Shown here piece after piece: positions 20,191 through 29,268 of a stretch of 64,000 bases of DNA. Each line of letters starts with the position of its first letter. Position 1 is the first letter of the stretch. Under the pieces are notes generated by a model, which saw only the letters and a program-made list of their open reading frames with translations, made no database searches and had not been told where the DNA came from. The translations under genes and the position numbers were made by a program. Origin of the DNA: Nitzschia sp. DOCU1 (Eukaryota; Bacillariophyta; Bacillariophyceae; Bacillariales; Bacillariaceae); the NCBI GenBank assembly GCA_951394045.1, contig OX595988.1, positions 1,751,352-1,815,351 on the forward strand. Direction: 5' to 3'.

Positions 20191-20297
20191 TAACTACAAT
20201 TATTAGGATCGAGAGCCTACGTGGGTGGCGGCCGCTGCCGAGGGACGCGTTCCCGTTGTGGCAAGCCTCTCTCCCACTGTGGCCGGTTAATATATAT

Positions 20298-20310
20298 ATA
20301 ACGAATTCGA
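20298..20310. repeat. LINE target-site duplication, right copy
   Basis: ATAACGAATTCGA, identical to 11177-11189. Host DNA that once lay upstream of the AAA gene resumes at 20311 and runs for 232 bp to the next element; no gene was seen in it. Confidence 0.85.
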
Positions 20311-20542
20311 GTCAAAGAGAACAATCGTGAATCTCAATCACACAACGTTTTCACGATGACGATTTTGTGTCCGTGTGTTCCGTAGGTCTGATTTTCGGCT
20401 TTTCAACAACAGCAGCAAGTATACTCTGCAGATGATAACTTCTGTCAATTTGCTTCCATGGTACATACCAAGAGCAAAGTTCTTCAAGGTTATGGCCATA
20501 TGACGATGATGATGATGCGTCCAATTTTTCTCGCTCGTGTCT

Positions 20543-20729
20543 TGCATACTCCCGGCGATGGACGGACGGACAGAAGCCCCGAAGAAGTTCTGGCCACAAA
20601 CTATCGGAATGACCGGAAGCCAGAGACTAGCTTCGGAGGGCGACCCGATGAGAGAGTGAGAGAGGAGTCATAATCTCATCGGAAACGAAGAGTCATTGCC
20701 CCTTGCGTCTAGCTGTAGCGTTTTAAAAA
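20543..20729 (+). repeat. YR1 repeat A1
   Basis: Matches A2 (27126-27313) at nearly every position. It begins TGCATACTCCC and ends in a short A run. Contains agagagtgagagaggagtca. Confidence 0.92.
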
Positions 20730-20737
20730 CAGGTTCA

Positions 20738-22858
20738 ATGGTGTTCCCTCCATCTACCCTCAAGTGGTTCGACTACCTAGTTGGTCGTACCAGTAGCGAC
20801 GGTACCTGGCCGAAGTCCGTGTGGCATGAGCCCCTTTCCGCCCTCGACGCGAACGTTGGAAAGTTCAAGGAGTTTGTGTTCGAGGTGGCTGTAGCCCGAG
20901 ATGACGGGGCCATCTTGGTGGCCGAACCTGAAGGAAAAGTCCGCTTCGTTCATAACTTGCGTGTTGTGAAGGATAGCGGCAACGACCATTTGGTCATTGG
21001 TGTTTTGGGACTGGGACATACGCCCACTCCTGTGGTCATCGACTCGGATGTGGTCAAGGGAGAACTGGGCCACCGTACTCGTTTGGCTGCAAAGGCCCCA
21101 TCGTTGGACGACCTTGTGAGGGCTAAGTCAGCTGGCGAGTTCAAGAGTGTGAAAGCGGGAGAAGATGGAGAAGTTCTCGCCGAAAGGTACCAAGAAGCCG
21201 TGGGAATCTTCTGGATCCACCCAAAGTTGTGGAAGTTTATGCCAACTACGCCCATTCCCGGAGAGGACATGGCGTGGACTTTGCTCCAAAACTTCGAACT
21301 AGACAGCGTGAAAGAGGGAGATGGAGACGACGGAATGATTGGATACGCCCCGTCCGAGGAACAGAAGGAGTTGAAAAACTTTCTGACCTGGTTGTGGATG
21401 GTGGCCAATCGAGTTGTTAAAAGCTCCACTAAGGAGTTCAACGGATCCCCAACCGTTGACCAAGCCTTTTTCGAGATGGGGATGAAACTTAAGGCGCCTC
21501 CTGAAGGGACATCGGCCAGTAATCCGGTGTTGATCAACACGGGCGAGGCGCCAACCGTGCCAGCCAATGATGCGGCTTTGAGAGATGCGCTGCGTGCCAT
21601 GGCGACTGTACAAGAAGAGGTCTTGAAGCATCAGGTCAAAGATCGCGAACAAAAGAAGATGACTCATCGCTACACAGACGAGAACAAGGAGTTGTTCCGT
21701 CTGTTGGCGGCGAAGAACTGGCAGGACCTCAACCCCGAAGTGACACGATTTACCAAACGGCTCCTTAGCAACAAGGACCCACCCAGGGCACTTGAGTACG
21801 TTCAGGGAGAAGTCGAACGAATGGAGCTGCCCTGCGTTCTGAACACTGGCTGCCTTGTGCAGTTCTTTTCCCAAGGCTACATATCGCGTGAGTTCAGAGT
21901 CACCCCAAGCGGCATCACTCTGTTCATGTGTAGACCCAAGACTGTACCCAAGGCTCTGCCTCAGAAGGAAAGAGAATTCCTCATTCGTTCTGCGTTTGGC
22001 GGAGAAGACCTAGGTGATGAGGGGGTGAAACTGTTTGCAAAAACGGACCTCTACATCCCCAAAACGTCTGATGAACTACAGAAGCAACTTGAAACACTAC
22101 TAGGACTCCTTAAACTCCTCAATGGAGACGAGAACATTGCAATTCAAGGCTACCAGATGGGACTGGGGCAGATCATTAAGCACCAGACTAGCCTAGCGAT
22201 GATTGAGGCCCAAGAGAACAAGGGAATGTGGGCAAAGTTAGCCTTCATGATGGACACAACCTTCCAGTCTTTCCTGAGGGGCTTCCTCGAAGTCATCGCT
22301 GCGACACCGACGGGAGAATCCGCCATCGCGTTAGGGCGAGAGCGGCTCCAATGGGAGATGAGCAATGACATCGCGTCCATCTTCGCACTTGTCAAGTTTG
22401 GGCATTTGCCAAAACTACACAGGCCAGCCGTCATCATGAGTTCTCCATCGACCAGAGGGGACAGAACACCCGCTTCGCCTGCATCCAATCCCACGGGAAG
22501 CAACGAATCGGACACCCCAACTAGGCGAGGGACCCTTTGGCACGCGAAGAACCCAGCCCCGGTAGCGGCGTGGAAGCTACCGGCGCAGTGGACCATGGTG
22601 TTTGATTTTGAGAACCCAAGGAAACGTCCGTTTTGTATGGGATGGCCCAAGGCCGAGCACCATCGAACGGGTGACATGGAGTACTTGTGCATCCGTTATC
22701 AGACGGAAGGCATCTGCCGCAAGGCCTGTCGCCTCGCCCACAAGCCAAGCAACTTGCTGACTCGTGAGGAGAAAGAGGTGGTCGAGTCGAAGATTAGAGA
22801 AGGTGTCACTTTCTATGAACAAGAGCGGGCCAACGTGGCCAACGGAACCAGCAGCTGA
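20738..22858 (+). CDS. YR1 ORF1, gag-like protein
   Basis: 706 aa from the ATG at 20738 (MVFPPSTLKWFDYLVGR), eight bases after repeat A1. The frame extends upstream into A1 without ATG. No enzyme motif is present. Near the C-terminus CIRYQTEGICRKACRLAH is a C-x-C/H cluster that may be a zinc finger, as expected for a nucleic-acid-binding capsid protein. The rest is helical and charged. It ends TGA, directly followed by ATG of the next ORF in the same frame (tgaatg), so pol may be made by readthrough or by reinitiation. The gag role is inferred from position. Confidence 0.8.
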   Translation: MVFPPSTLKWFDYLVGRTSSDGTWPKSVWHEPLSALDANVGKFKEFVFEVAVARDDGAILVAEPEGKVRFVHNLRVVKDSGNDHLVIGVLGLGHTPTPVVIDSDVVKGELGHRTRLAAKAPSLDDLVRAKSAGEFKSVKAGEDGEVLAERYQEAVGIFWIHPKLWKFMPTTPIPGEDMAWTLLQNFELDSVKEGDGDDGMIGYAPSEEQKELKNFLTWLWMVANRVVKSSTKEFNGSPTVDQAFFEMGMKLKAPPEGTSASNPVLINTGEAPTVPANDAALRDALRAMATVQEEVLKHQVKDREQKKMTHRYTDENKELFRLLAAKNWQDLNPEVTRFTKRLLSNKDPPRALEYVQGEVERMELPCVLNTGCLVQFFSQGYISREFRVTPSGITLFMCRPKTVPKALPQKEREFLIRSAFGGEDLGDEGVKLFAKTDLYIPKTSDELQKQLETLLGLLKLLNGDENIAIQGYQMGLGQIIKHQTSLAMIEAQENKGMWAKLAFMMDTTFQSFLRGFLEVIAATPTGESAIALGRERLQWEMSNDIASIFALVKFGHLPKLHRPAVIMSSPSTRGDRTPASPASNPTGSNESDTPTRRGTLWHAKNPAPVAAWKLPAQWTMVFDFENPRKRPFCMGWPKAEHHRTGDMEYLCIRYQTEGICRKACRLAHKPSNLLTREEKEVVESKIREGVTFYEQERANVANGTSS

Positions 22859-25800
22859 ATGGCAAGCCGATCCGGTCGGGCCACCAGTTCTTGGTTCAAC
22901 GATCGTTTGCTACGCGTTGATTCCAACCGGATCGGCCGTAGTAGTCGTCAAGACATAGTAGAAAACAATGACATGACTACACGCCGCCACCATTCCACAC
23001 AAACTGCACATCTTCTCACTGCATTTCAACATACTGCATTCCAAACTGCACGCCCCCTCACTGCACTTCCACATACTGCATCAAACCAAACTGCACGCCC
23101 ACATACTGCACTTACCACTGCACGAACCTCGCGTATCACCCTGCACGCGCCAACATCATCACAGCAGGGACCACGGCGCGAACTGCGCCAGTCAGCACTT
23201 ACGCCCCCACGCGAACTATCCGAGCGACAAGCAGCTGTCAAGGCCCTGCGAGCCATGCACCAGGCCAGGGCCCAAGAGCTGGACACGGCCAGACAACAAT
23301 ATCAAACAGCATCACAAAACGTAAGCCCAGCAATGATGACGCAAGCTACGCCTACAAACCTGACTCCTATGGCGACCGCCATGCACGGCCACAAAAATGA
23401 GGGCCCGATTGGCAAGATGCAATCGACGCCGTGGGTCACGGCTCAAATCGTTGGTAGCCCGTCAAAGCTTGCTCATCATCGATCACAAGAACGCAATCTA
23501 CACCGAATCAACGCACTCAACGCACGAGACACGAGAACCATCAGTAAGTATAGCTCAGTACACGAATTATTTCCCACCCTCCCCGCCCCAGATGACTTCT
23601 TTCAACCACCCCCGTGGCTGGCCCAGTCCGTCCATGCGATCAATGGCTCCGACGTAGCGGTTCCGGACGCGCCACCCTTCATCTTCGACACGGGAGAAGA
23701 AGCACAACTACACAACATAGCCAAGCTGAAAGAATTCGACTGTGACCTGGACGCGTTGATACGCCGACACGAGTCGACAACGATAGCGTACGGGAAGGAA
23801 TTCCGACCGTTGAAAGATCTTGCAAGAATATACGAGAGGCACCCAAGCTGGCCAAGGATTAAAGAGTACATGACGAAAGGAGTCTCATTCTACTTCAAGC
23901 GAGAGATAACAGAAGAAGAACGAAAAGAGGACCTACGACTGGCCATGGACTATGGCAACCACAAGTCAGCCACAAAGGAAGAAGCCGAGGTGGAAAGACT
24001 ATTGAAGAAAGAGGTAGAACACGGATTTGCACTACCTATTCCCAAGGAATGCCTAGAAGACATCCCTGGCGCCATCTTGCAGCCCATGGGAGCGGCGAAG
24101 CAGTCGACACTCACACCCACAGGTCAGAGGGTGGAGAAACTACGGCTAACACACGACAGCTCGTTCAACTTCACAAAGGACAGGCGGTCAGTGAACGATA
24201 GAATCAACGAACAAGCCTACAACGAACTTATCTATGGACACTGCTTGCAGAGGGTACTTCACTTCGTGGTGGCGCTGCGGCTGAAGCACCCAGACAAGAC
24301 AATCTTCACAGCAAAATTCGACTACTCGGATGCGTATCGCCGCTTGCATCACAACGGGGCCACGGCGCTCATGCAAATCATTGCCTTGGGGAAGATGGCG
24401 CTGATCATGTGGCGAATGGCATTTGGCGAGACCCCAAATCCCGCCGGGTGGACCACAATATCAGAAGCCGTGACGGATCTATCGAACGAACTCTTGGTTG
24501 ACTCAAATTGGGACCCAACGAAGACGTTCCCACCTGGCCGAGAGACGATCCCAGAACCAATGCGAAACAGCCCATCCAGGACCGTGGGCCAGGCTAGAGA
24601 GCTGGCCTATGGAATACCAGTGACCATCCCCTCGAGAACCGATGATTTTGTTGACGACTTGATCAACTCCTATATCGACGACAGTGAGTGGCTGCGCCGT
24701 AGCGGCATCTGTGTGCCACTGGCAGTCCACGTCACAAGCAGACCATTCGCAGGAGAGAAGGAACCAATCAAGCGCCGTCCAAACCTCAGTCCAGACAAGA
24801 TCGCCGTGGAAGGAACACACGCCGAAGTACAGATGGTTCTAGGCTGGGAATTGGATGGAAAAGCTCTAACTCTGAGACTGCCGGACGACAAGTATCTAGC
24901 ATGGAGCGCCGATCTGGGCGCTGCCGTCAAGGACATGGTGCTCACCATTAAGGAGCTCGAATCACTTATTGGTCGGCTGAACCACGCCGCATCCATTCTA
25001 CCCCTCGGCCGGCATTTCCTCACTCACCTTAGAGAGAAGGTAGACACGCTGAATCGTCGCTGGGGTAAGGCACAGCTCAGTTGAGTCGACGCCGATGACC
25101 TTGAACAATTTGCTCTGTTCTTGAAGAGAGCGAACCGGGGAATGTCCTTGAACCTGCTAGTCCACAGGAAGCCAACCAAGATTGGAGTTTCGGATTCATG
25201 TCCTGTAGGGCTAGGAGGATTTTCTTTATCTGGGAGAGCTTGGCGCGTCAGAGTACCCAGAGGGACTCGCATTCGAAAAGGAAGTGTGGCAAACAATGTC
25301 CTTGAGTTCTTGGCGCTGGCCATCACTGTGTGGATCATGTGCGAAGAGGCCAAGTCAGGAGAGCATGACTGCCTCCTGGCCGTGGCAGACAACACGAGTG
25401 CCCTTGGGTGGATGTTCAAAGCCGGGAGCCTGCAAAAAGACTCCCCCTACTTTGAGGTTGTGCAGATAGCGACATTGGTCTATGAGGCGGACGTCTGCCT
25501 AGGTCGCCAACACATAAAAGGAGAGGAGAACAAGGTGGCCGACTGGCTGTCGTTCGAAGGGGAGGAACGGGAAGAAGGGTCTTGTCCACTCACCGAGGAC
25601 TACCCGGACAATGTCACTCTAACACATCGCTTCCACGAATACTTTCCACAGATGATTCCAGACGGCTTTCGAATATCCCCATTAGAGCCAGAGAAGCTCT
25701 CCTGGATAGTGTTCATACTGCGAACTCTCAAATCATCCTTGATGCAAGAAGAGAGTCGTCGAACGAGAGAGAAGACAGGTACTGGAGAAGATTTCGTCGA

Positions 25801-26071
25801 TACGTCAAGTCGATGGACCTTGATTACGACGAGATCGATCAGTTACCCGAACAAGAGAAAGACGTGTTCGGAAAGGCCTTCCTGGAAACTGTTAGAACTG
25901 GCCGATTCAATGAAGGAGGACAACTGGTTGGGAAGCGTGATCGACCAGTGGCAGCGAGTACAGTCCGAGGTGCCGCAAGGGCAGTGGCTTTGGCGTTACG
26001 GCGCCATCTCAAGAGGAGCCCCTTTCACGACAATGAAGGAAGGCTCCGACCAGCACTGGGAGAGCTCATAG
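22859..26071 (+). pseudogene. YR1 ORF2, reverse transcriptase-RNase H with an in-frame TGA
   Basis: The frame starts with ATG directly after the ORF1 stop. The first 70 codons are a degenerate repeat rich in T-A and H (tandem ctgca units). RT motifs follow: FTAKFDYSDAYRRLHH, FGETPNPAGW and DDLINSYIDDS. The frame meets TGA at 25082-25084 and then continues open to 26071. Past that stop lies the RNase H-like part: SDSCPVGLGGFSLSG, NVLEFLALAITVW, VADNTSALGWM and GEENKVADWLS. The TGA lies between RT and RNase H, so it either inactivates this copy or is read through. Only one such break exists, so the copy is fairly young. The last part of this frame overlaps the recombinase ORF. Confidence 0.85.
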
Positions 26072-26880
26072 CTGCATACAAAAGCGTAGACCCGCCAAAG
26101 AAGAGCCAAAAATCCATCACACCCAAGTTCTTGACGACCATGTACAAGCACTTTGTAGATGATGATGGACGAAACCACGGCGACACGATGAACGCCCACT
26201 TTGTGGATCTCTACCTAGGGATGTTCTTCTTTGCGGGAAGGTGCTGTGAGTATTGCGTCACAAAAGAAGCAGGGAGAACCAAACGCCTAACAATGGCAGA
26301 TGTGACATTTCGGGATGATCAAAGACTCGTAATGACGGTGGATAACGAAAGGAGCCTTGATATGGCGAAGTATGTCACTCTCAGATTTAAGGACCAAAAG
26401 AACCGCGTCAAAAGCGAGAGCCAAACCCAAGGGAGAACCGGGAACAAAATATTGGACCCCGTCTCACGACTTGGGTACGCCGTGCTCAGAATCAAACGAC
26501 GCGTGAAAGATTGGAGTGGAGACGCCGACTTGTGCACAATAGGGCACGAGTCGAATGTGTTGAGAATCACAGAAGAGATCGCCCTAGAAACGGTGCGAAG
26601 CATATGTAGAATTTACGGGGGAAGCAAAGAGTTTGGATTCGACCCATCCAAGATTGGTAACCGCTCCCTCAGATCAGGGGCCGCAATGGCGTTGGCTCTC
26701 AGTCCCAAGAACCACCCAGACTTAAGAATCAAGACACTGGGAAGATGGAAATCTGACCCTTTCCTGGCATACATACGACCCCAGATACTAGAGCTGACGA
26801 GCAACCTAGCCGGAGACATGGTGGAGAATGCTGCCACGTACACCATGGCGGACCAGGCAGACATGAGACTAGATTTCTAG
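25582..26880 (+). CDS. YR1 tyrosine recombinase
   Basis: The open frame spans 25582-26880 in a frame different from RT-RNase H. The first triplet is TTG and an ATG lies near 25814, so the true entry point is unsure. The RT frame still reads sensibly (PLEPEKLSWIVFILRTLK) to about 25730, and the recombinase frame reads sensibly from about there. This suggests a frameshift, programmed or mutational. Catalytic features: AGRCCEYCVT near the first arginine region, NRSLRSGAAMAL (the H-x-x-R box, here with S for H) and TLGRWKSDPFLAYIRP with the nucleophilic tyrosine. The enzyme would integrate circular cDNA. Substitution of the box histidine is seen in some active recombinases. Confidence 0.87.
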   Translation: MSTHRGLPGQCHSNTSLPRILSTDDSRRLSNIPIRAREALLDSVHTANSQIILDARRESSNEREDRYWRRFRRYVKSMDLDYDEIDQLPEQEKDVFGKAFLETVRTGRFNEGGQLVGKRDRPVAASTVRGAARAVALALRRHLKRSPFHDNEGRLRPALGELIAAYKSVDPPKKSQKSITPKFLTTMYKHFVDDDGRNHGDTMNAHFVDLYLGMFFFAGRCCEYCVTKEAGRTKRLTMADVTFRDDQRLVMTVDNERSLDMAKYVTLRFKDQKNRVKSESQTQGRTGNKILDPVSRLGYAVLRIKRRVKDWSGDADLCTIGHESNVLRITEEIALETVRSICRIYGGSKEFGFDPSKIGNRSLRSGAAMALALSPKNHPDLRIKTLGRWKSDPFLAYIRPQILELTSNLAGDMVENAATYTMADQADMRLDF

Positions 26881-26952
26881 CGGGACGAAGAAGTCAACAC
26901 ACGATCCAAGGAGAAGGCTTAAGGGAGCTGAGTCACATCGGGAGTTCACTGG

Positions 26953-27125
26953 CCGCCCACCATCCCTTAAACCTTGAGCAATCGAGGCAAGGCGATGGAC
27001 TTTGAGGGGGAAGCCCAAAAGGGGGGCTTAGGCCATTTGAAATACCTCAAGGCACGACCACTAGTAGCACTAGTACATTGGGCAACCGTCTAGTAGTCGA
27101 CGGGAGTAGCTTGACGCTTGCGTCA
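26953..27125 (+). repeat. YR1 repeat B1
   Basis: 173 bp, nearly identical to B2. Starts CCGCCCACCATCCC and ends GCTTGCGTCA. Contains a run of G's and palindromic actagtagcactagt. Confidence 0.92.
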
Positions 27126-27313
27126 TGCATACTCCCAGCGATGGACGGACGGACAGAAGCCCCAAAGAAGTTCTGGCCACAAACTATCGGAATGACCGGA
27201 AGCCAGAGACTAGCTTCGGAGGGGCGACCCGATGAGAGAGTGAGAGAGGAGTCACAATCTCATCGGAAACGAAGAGTCATCGCCCCTTGCGTCTAGCTGT
27301 AGCATTTTAAAAA
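27126..27313 (+). repeat. YR1 repeat A2
   Basis: Second copy of A1, placed directly after B1. The B1/A2 junction marks where the ends of the circular intermediate meet. Confidence 0.92.
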
Positions 27314-27315
27314 AC

Positions 27316-27488
27316 CCGCCCACCATCCCCTAAACCTTGAGCAATCGAGGCAAGGCGATGGACTTTGAGGGGGAAGCCCAAAAGGGGGGCTTAGGCCATT
27401 TGAAATACCTCAAGGCACGACCACTAGTAGCACTAGTACATTGGGCAACCGTCTAGTAGTCGACGGGAGTAGCTTGACGCTTGCGTCA
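27316..27488 (+). repeat. YR1 repeat B2, right end of YR1
   Basis: 173 bp, second copy of B1, ending GCTTGCGTCA. About 111 bp of apparent host DNA (27489-27599) follow before YR2. Confidence 0.92.
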
Positions 27489-27599
27489 CGTCGTGGGGCA
27501 ACTGGCGATTACGAGTCAAATCAGTCGAACTAGTCCCGCCCGCCCGTCCGCCGCTTCACAAGGTGGTGGACTAACAGGACTCATTGAGGCAAAAGGTAG

Positions 27600-27847
27600 T
27601 TGTGAGGTAGCAGGTCAGACGGAGTACTACGGTAGTCCTGACGACCGGCCGAGCGCCTACCAAGACAGACGCGAGCAGGTCGTGCTCTGAGAAGAAGGAT
27701 TGGGAGAAGACGGACAGACAGTGCAAGAGTGAGAACGAGAAAAGCCATCCTCCAAGGATGCCGACAGATCATCCTCACAATTCCGCCGAACGAGCAACTT
27801 GATCAAGCATCGTGCCGTCGGAAGTTAGCTAGAGTAGTCTAAAAGCT
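27600..27847 (+). repeat. YR2 repeat A1
   Basis: 248 bp, matching A2 (42705-42952) with only a few substitutions. Begins TTGTGAGGTAGCAGG and ends CTAAAAGCT. Confidence 0.92.
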
Positions 27848-28548
27848 TCGATATCCAACAACCTTTCGCATCCAACCATCCAAGAAGGTAAGAAATGATA
27901 AGTTAACGCGAAATCAGGAACTCGAAGCACCTTTCCCGGGAGAAAACCGCAGAAACGACGGAAATCCAACCGGAAAGAGCTTCTCAGCTTCTCAAATCCC
28001 ACCCGCAAGACCTCGACCATGCCAGCACCCAGAAGCCTCATGGAACTCAAGAAGACGGCAACACCACTGAACAACACGATGAAATCCGAAGTCTCATCCT
28101 CGGTGGCACTAAGCAACGGGAAACCTGCCCAAGTCAGCCAACGATGACGGCAAAACCATTCCCACGCATCGCCCGAAAGTAGAACCCACGGCCTTGACTA
28201 ACCGTCAAACCACCATTGCGACTAAGCCAGCAATGACAGAACCTCAAGACAAGAGATGCTAGACATCACTCGAGCGACCCCCCCGGCCAAAGGCTACATA
28301 AGAATGCCAAACCGGAATGCAAACGCCCCACCGCAGCCACAAGAACCGGCCACGCAGCCTTGCTAACCACGAATCCCGTTCGACGCCCTAAACAACACTC
28401 TAATCGTTGTACAATCGAACTAACCTACTATTTGTCTAATTTACAGATGAAGTTCCTCAACCTCAAGCGCAAGCTCGAAGAGATCGAAAGCGACCCGAGC
28501 AAGAAGTCCGCCTTCGACCCGATGCCCCGTGGCATCTTGAAAGGCAAG

Positions 28549-28749
28549 TGCACTACGCCGTGCGCTAGTCGGCGTATGCGCGCGAAAAGGGGATTGAGGA
28601 GTTTGGTCTCGAACCCTCGACCTTGCTTAGAAGGTGATTGTAGGCAGTACCACTGCGCTACTGGAGCTCTCTTGTATGAGAGTGCGGGGAATTACATATT
28701 GTTGAATTAGTGCGCTATTCCATAGCCCACTATATTCCGGTATACTGCA
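28549..28749 (-). repeat. TRIM LTR, left copy
   Basis: 201 bp, TG...CA ends. Contains tRNA-like Pol III promoter boxes on the minus strand (see 28585-28660). Confidence 0.92.
28585..28660 (-). other. tRNA-like Pol III promoter motifs in the TRIM LTR
   Basis: On the minus strand TAGCGCAGTGG (28660-28650) fits an A box and GGTTCGAGACC (28615-28605) fits the B-box consensus. About 34 nt separate them, as in tRNA genes. A TTTT run follows at 28588-28585 and could terminate Pol III. The cloverleaf itself does not fold well: acceptor and T stems lack proper pairing. It is therefore tRNA-derived or tRNA-like, not a working tRNA. The second LTR has the same motifs at 29179-29169 and 29134-29124. Confidence 0.7.
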
Positions 28750-29054
28750 TGCGCCCCCATGTCATTCGTCGCACGCTCACATCTGTTCGTCAGTCACAGC
28801 ATTCGCGATTGCTAGAAGCACTCCTTATTTGCGGAGGTCTGGTAATTTGCCAGCACGAGGCAACGCTACGGCCTGTGTCTAGGTGATGCTACTGAGAGGT
28901 GGCGTGTGAAGAACGCAAGGTTCGTCAGGCTTATACCATTATGTTGAAGTTTTCAACCTCAACTTGATGTTCGACATGCTTCGCTCTTCGCTAGAAGGGG
29001 CATATCATTGGGTTGAAGTACGATGGTTGTACTGTTTGTACATACCAAAGGTGC

Positions 29055-29066
29055 AATGATATCATT
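29055..29066. other. 12-bp palindrome at the primer-binding position of the TRIM
   Basis: AATGATATCATT is perfectly self-complementary and begins one base inside the 5' LTR in element sense. The same position in both gypsy elements holds a different 12-bp palindrome. Confidence 0.7.
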
Positions 29067-29067
29067 A

Positions 29068-29268
29068 TGCACTACGCCGTGCGCTAGTCGGCGTATGCGC
29101 GCGAAAAGGGGATTGAGGAGTTCGGTCTCGAACCCTCGACCTTGCTTAGAAGGTGATTGTAGGCAGTACCACTGCGCTACTGGAGCTCTCTTGTATGAGA
29201 GTGCGGGGAATTACATATTGTTGAATTAGTGCGCTATTCCATAGCCCACTATATTCCGGTATACTGCA
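29068..29268 (-). repeat. TRIM LTR, right copy
   Basis: 201 bp, one visible difference from the left copy (T/C next to the B box). Confidence 0.92.

Larger units (their letters stand above)
11190..20297 (+). mobile_element. LINE (non-LTR retrotransposon) split by gypsy element 1
   Basis: The element is bounded by a 13-bp target duplication (11177-11189 and 20298-20310). Without the nested gypsy insertion it is about 3.6 kb. It carries one long frame with an N-terminal APE-type endonuclease and a reverse transcriptase, interrupted at 12212/17734. The 3' end is a short non-coding region and a TA-rich tail (ttaatatatatata) instead of poly-A. The left end is probably 5'-truncated, because no in-frame ATG precedes the endonuclease motif. 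It inserted next to the AAA gene start and reads away from it. Confidence 0.9.
20543..27488 (+). mobile_element. Tyrosine-recombinase retrotransposon YR1 with split direct repeats
   Basis: The layout is A1 (20543-20729), three coding regions, B1 (26953-27125), A2 (27126-27313), B2 (27316-27488). The A copies match each other, as do the B copies, with few differences. This A1-ORFs-B1-A2-B2 order is known for Ngaro/PAT-type members of the DIRS order. These use a tyrosine recombinase instead of an integrase and make no target duplication; none is seen. ORFs: gag-like, RT-RNase H, and tyrosine recombinase. Length about 6.9 kb. Confidence 0.93.
28549..29268 (-). mobile_element. TRIM: 720-bp non-autonomous LTR element
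   Basis: Two 201-bp LTRs (28549-28749 and 29068-29268) differ at one position by eye and enclose 318 bp with no coding capacity. A 4-bp target duplication CAAG flanks the element (28545-28548 and 29269-29272). It reads on the minus strand. Its LTR ends (TGCAGTATAC... and ...GGCGTAGTGCA) and its polypurine tract (CATGGGGGCGCA) match those of the gypsy elements in this window. It is therefore probably mobilised by their enzymes. It sits inside ORF1 of YR2. Confidence 0.93.

Noticed and set aside
28585..28660. A true tRNA gene within the TRIM LTR
   Set aside because: A and B boxes are good, but acceptor and T stems do not pair and no clear anticodon loop of seven fits; it is kept only as tRNA-like motifs.
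28360..28710. ORF spanning the YR2 ORF1 start and the TRIM
   Set aside because: It is a fusion of ORF1 codons with LTR sequence; removing the TRIM restores the real frame.
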